NCBI GenBank assembly: GCA_039177555.1
Contig: JBCDFV010000010.1
Span: forward strand, 1 to 64,000
DNA from: JANQGH01 sp039177555
Lineage (GTDB): Bacteria > Pseudomonadota > Alphaproteobacteria > DSM-16000 > Inquilinaceae
Length of the DNA: 64,000 nucleotides
Direction: 5' to 3'
The notes below the pieces were generated by a model. The model was not told where the DNA came from and searched no databases. It saw only the letters and a program-made list of their open reading frames with translations. This document shows, piece after piece, positions 62,797 through 64,000 of this stretch (the first letter of the stretch is position 1; each line of letters begins with the position of its first letter). The translations under genes were made by a program, and so were the position numbers.

Positions 62797-63805
62797 GGAC
62801 GTGTTCCCCCCTTTCGCCCGCGGACCGGGTCCGCCGCTTCCATTCGTCGAAGGCGACGGCAGCGATGATGACCAGCCCGGTGATGACCAGTTGCCATTCC
62901 GTGTTCACATTCAGCATGCCCAGGCCGTTGGCCACGAAGGCGAGCACGAGCACGCCCAAGGCCATGCCAACCAGCGAGCCGATGCCGCCGGCCAGGCTGA
63001 CGCCGCCGAGCACGACGGCCGCCACGACCTGGAACTCGAACCCCGCTCCAGCGACGTATTGGGCCGAACCGACGCGCGACGCGAGCAGGATGCCGGCGAC
63101 GCTGGCCAATGCGCCGGAGATGACGAAACAGGTGAATTTCACCCGCTTCACGTCGAAGCCGGCCAGGCGCGCGACCTCCGCATTGCCGCCGACCGCGTAG
63201 ACCTTGCGGCCGAAGCGACGCCGCGTGAGCACGTAGATGAAGACCACCAGGGTAACGAGCGCAATGATCGCCGGGTACGGGACGAGGCCGAAGAAGCGGC
63301 CGTTGCCGATCTCGAAGAAGCTGTCGAGATAGACGCGGTCCGGGATCGCGGTCTTGCCGGTGTAGAGGTAGACGGCGCCGCGCAGCACGAACAGCGTGCC
63401 CAGGGTCACGATCAGAGAGTTGATGCCGGCATAGGCGCTGAGGAAGCCGTTGATGGCGCCGATGGCGAGGCCGAGGGCCAACGCGGCGAGGATGCCGAGT
63501 TCCATGGAGCCGGTGAGGTTCATGATCTCGATCATCGGGATGGCGGCGGCCGCCAGGATCGAACCGATCGAGATGTCCACCTCGCCGGAGATGAAGACCA
63601 TGGCGACGCCCACACCGGCAATCATGGCCAGCGAGGCCTGCCCCAGCACGTTGGTGATGTTGATTGGGCTCAGGAAGTACTCAGAACTGACGCTGAAAAA
63701 CGCGATGATTACGACCAGGGCGATGGCCAGGCCCGCCTCATTGCGGGCAGCGAGCCGTCGCCAAAGGGGCGTTCTTAGCGCCGAGGAGTCAGCCGATGGC
63801 GGCAT
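62783..63805 (-). CDS. Sugar ABC transporter permease (RbsC type), CoA-linked operon
   Basis: Protein of 340 residues. N-terminal tail, then membrane segments with AMIAGVGVAMVFISGEVDISIGSILAAAA, GRKVYAVGGNAEVARLAGFDVKRVKF and LGGVSLAGGIGSLVGMALGVLVLAFVANGLGMLNV. These are CUT2 permease hallmarks. The ATG at 63805 lies 17 bp inside the ATPase gene. The binding protein, if present, is beyond the window. Confidence 0.92.
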   Translation of the reverse strand: MPPSADSSALRTPLWRRLAARNEAGLAIALVVIIAFFSVSSEYFLSPINITNVLGQASLAMIAGVGVAMVFISGEVDISIGSILAAAAIPMIEIMNLTGSMELGILAALALGLAIGAINGFLSAYAGINSLIVTLGTLFVLRGAVYLYTGKTAIPDRVYLDSFFEIGNGRFFGLVPYPAIIALVTLVVFIYVLTRRRFGRKVYAVGGNAEVARLAGFDVKRVKFTCFVISGALASVAGILLASRVGSAQYVAGAGFEFQVVAAVVLGGVSLAGGIGSLVGMALGVLVLAFVANGLGMLNVNTEWQLVITGLVIIAAVAFDEWKRRTRSAGERGEHVHGTS

Positions 63806-64000
63806 TGAGGATTGCCTCCTGGTTGGCGTCTTCCCGGGACATCTCGGCCGTGATGCCGCCATTGGCCATGACCATGATGCGGTCGCTCAGGCCCAACAGC
63901 TCAGGCATTTCCGAGGTCATCATCAAGACCGCCAGGCCTTGGGCTGCCAGCTCGTCGATCAGCATGAAGATCTCGGTTTTCGCACCGATATCGATGCCGC
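63789..64000 (-). CDS. Sugar ABC transporter ATP-binding protein (RbsA type), C-terminal part
   Basis: The window's last 212 bases encode the final 69 residues of an RbsA-type ATPase: GIDIGAKTEIFMLIDELAAQGLAV, MMTSEMPELLGLSDRIMVMANGGITAEM, ending AAIG. This is the D-loop/H-loop region of the second ATPase half. The rest lies past the right edge. Confidence 0.9.
   Translation of the reverse strand, partial: GIDIGAKTEIFMLIDELAAQGLAVLMMTSEMPELLGLSDRIMVMANGGITAEMSREDANQEAILNAAIG

Overview
The window is GC-rich, densely coded DNA from an alphaproteobacterium. The content points to a Rhodospirillales/Rhizobiales-like heterotroph. Genes are packed with many 4-bp ATGA/GTGA overlaps, and three ribose-type ABC sugar importers and one oligopeptide ABC importer are present. 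No rRNA, tRNA, CRISPR array, prophage or intact transposon is seen. The first ~600 bases do not fit: they read as two exons of a eukaryotic-type protein split by a 125-nt GT...AG intron, abruptly joined to an antisense EF-G-like gene. An assembly chimera is the simplest reading.

Layout. (1) 1-600: eukaryotic-looking exon-intron-exon fragment. (2) 590-1099: truncated EF-G-like GTPase. (3) 1232-8247: oligopeptide/dipeptide ABC importer (binding protein, two permeases, two ATPases) divergent from an N-formylglutamate amidohydrolase. (4) 8266-11003: CPA2 cation/proton antiporter coupled to a universal stress protein, with an FNR/FixK-type box upstream. (5) 11233-16086: MlrC-like M81 hydrolase, M20 deacetylase, aspartoacylase-like hydrolase and an internally repeated membrane protein. 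With region 3 these look like an amide/N-acyl-amino-acid scavenging block. (6) 16224-18784: ArsR-SRPBCC pair with a divergent second SRPBCC gene and an AlkX/YcaQ-type DNA glycosylase. (7) 18785-19254: a decayed proline iminopeptidase remnant and a 76-nt near-palindrome. (8) 19255-21498: MauG/CcpA-type diheme protein plus an exported protein of unknown function. (9) 21620-24846: four-gene operon OsmC - methyltransferase - OsmC - flavoprotein monooxygenase. (10) 25120-26079: intact proline iminopeptidase.

(11) 26128-34709: hexuronate/mannonate block. uxuA, a second uxuA-like gene, an SMP-30 lactonase and an SDR run leftward. A FadR-type GntR regulator and a CUT2 sugar importer run rightward, and copies of a TGGTCCAACAAAT-like motif lie in and around the shared promoter region. 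(12) 34706-44811: a gene set for the De Ley-Doudoroff galactose pathway: CUT2 importer, aldose 1-epimerase-like protein, GntR regulator, KDGal kinase and KDPGal aldolase leftward; dehydrogenase (SDR), lactonase (SMP-30) and galactonate dehydratase-like enzyme rightward. A 19-bp dyad lies in the divergent promoter region.

(13) 44826-47113: an unrecognised membrane protein with a degenerate P-loop, an ABM-fold protein and pyrE. (14) 47264-57209: group 3b [NiFe]-hydrogenase (HydB, cNMP-binding-like protein, HydG, HydD, HydA) in one run with its protease and HypA, F, C, D and E. HypB is absent and HypA lacks its whole zinc-finger loop. (15) 57397-64000: a tight operon combining a CUT2 sugar importer with SDR, CaiB-type CoA-transferase, enoyl-CoA hydratase, a fused two-half family-I CoA-transferase and an SMP-30 lactonase. 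The substrate is unknown; this is the best candidate for an undescribed catabolic route here.
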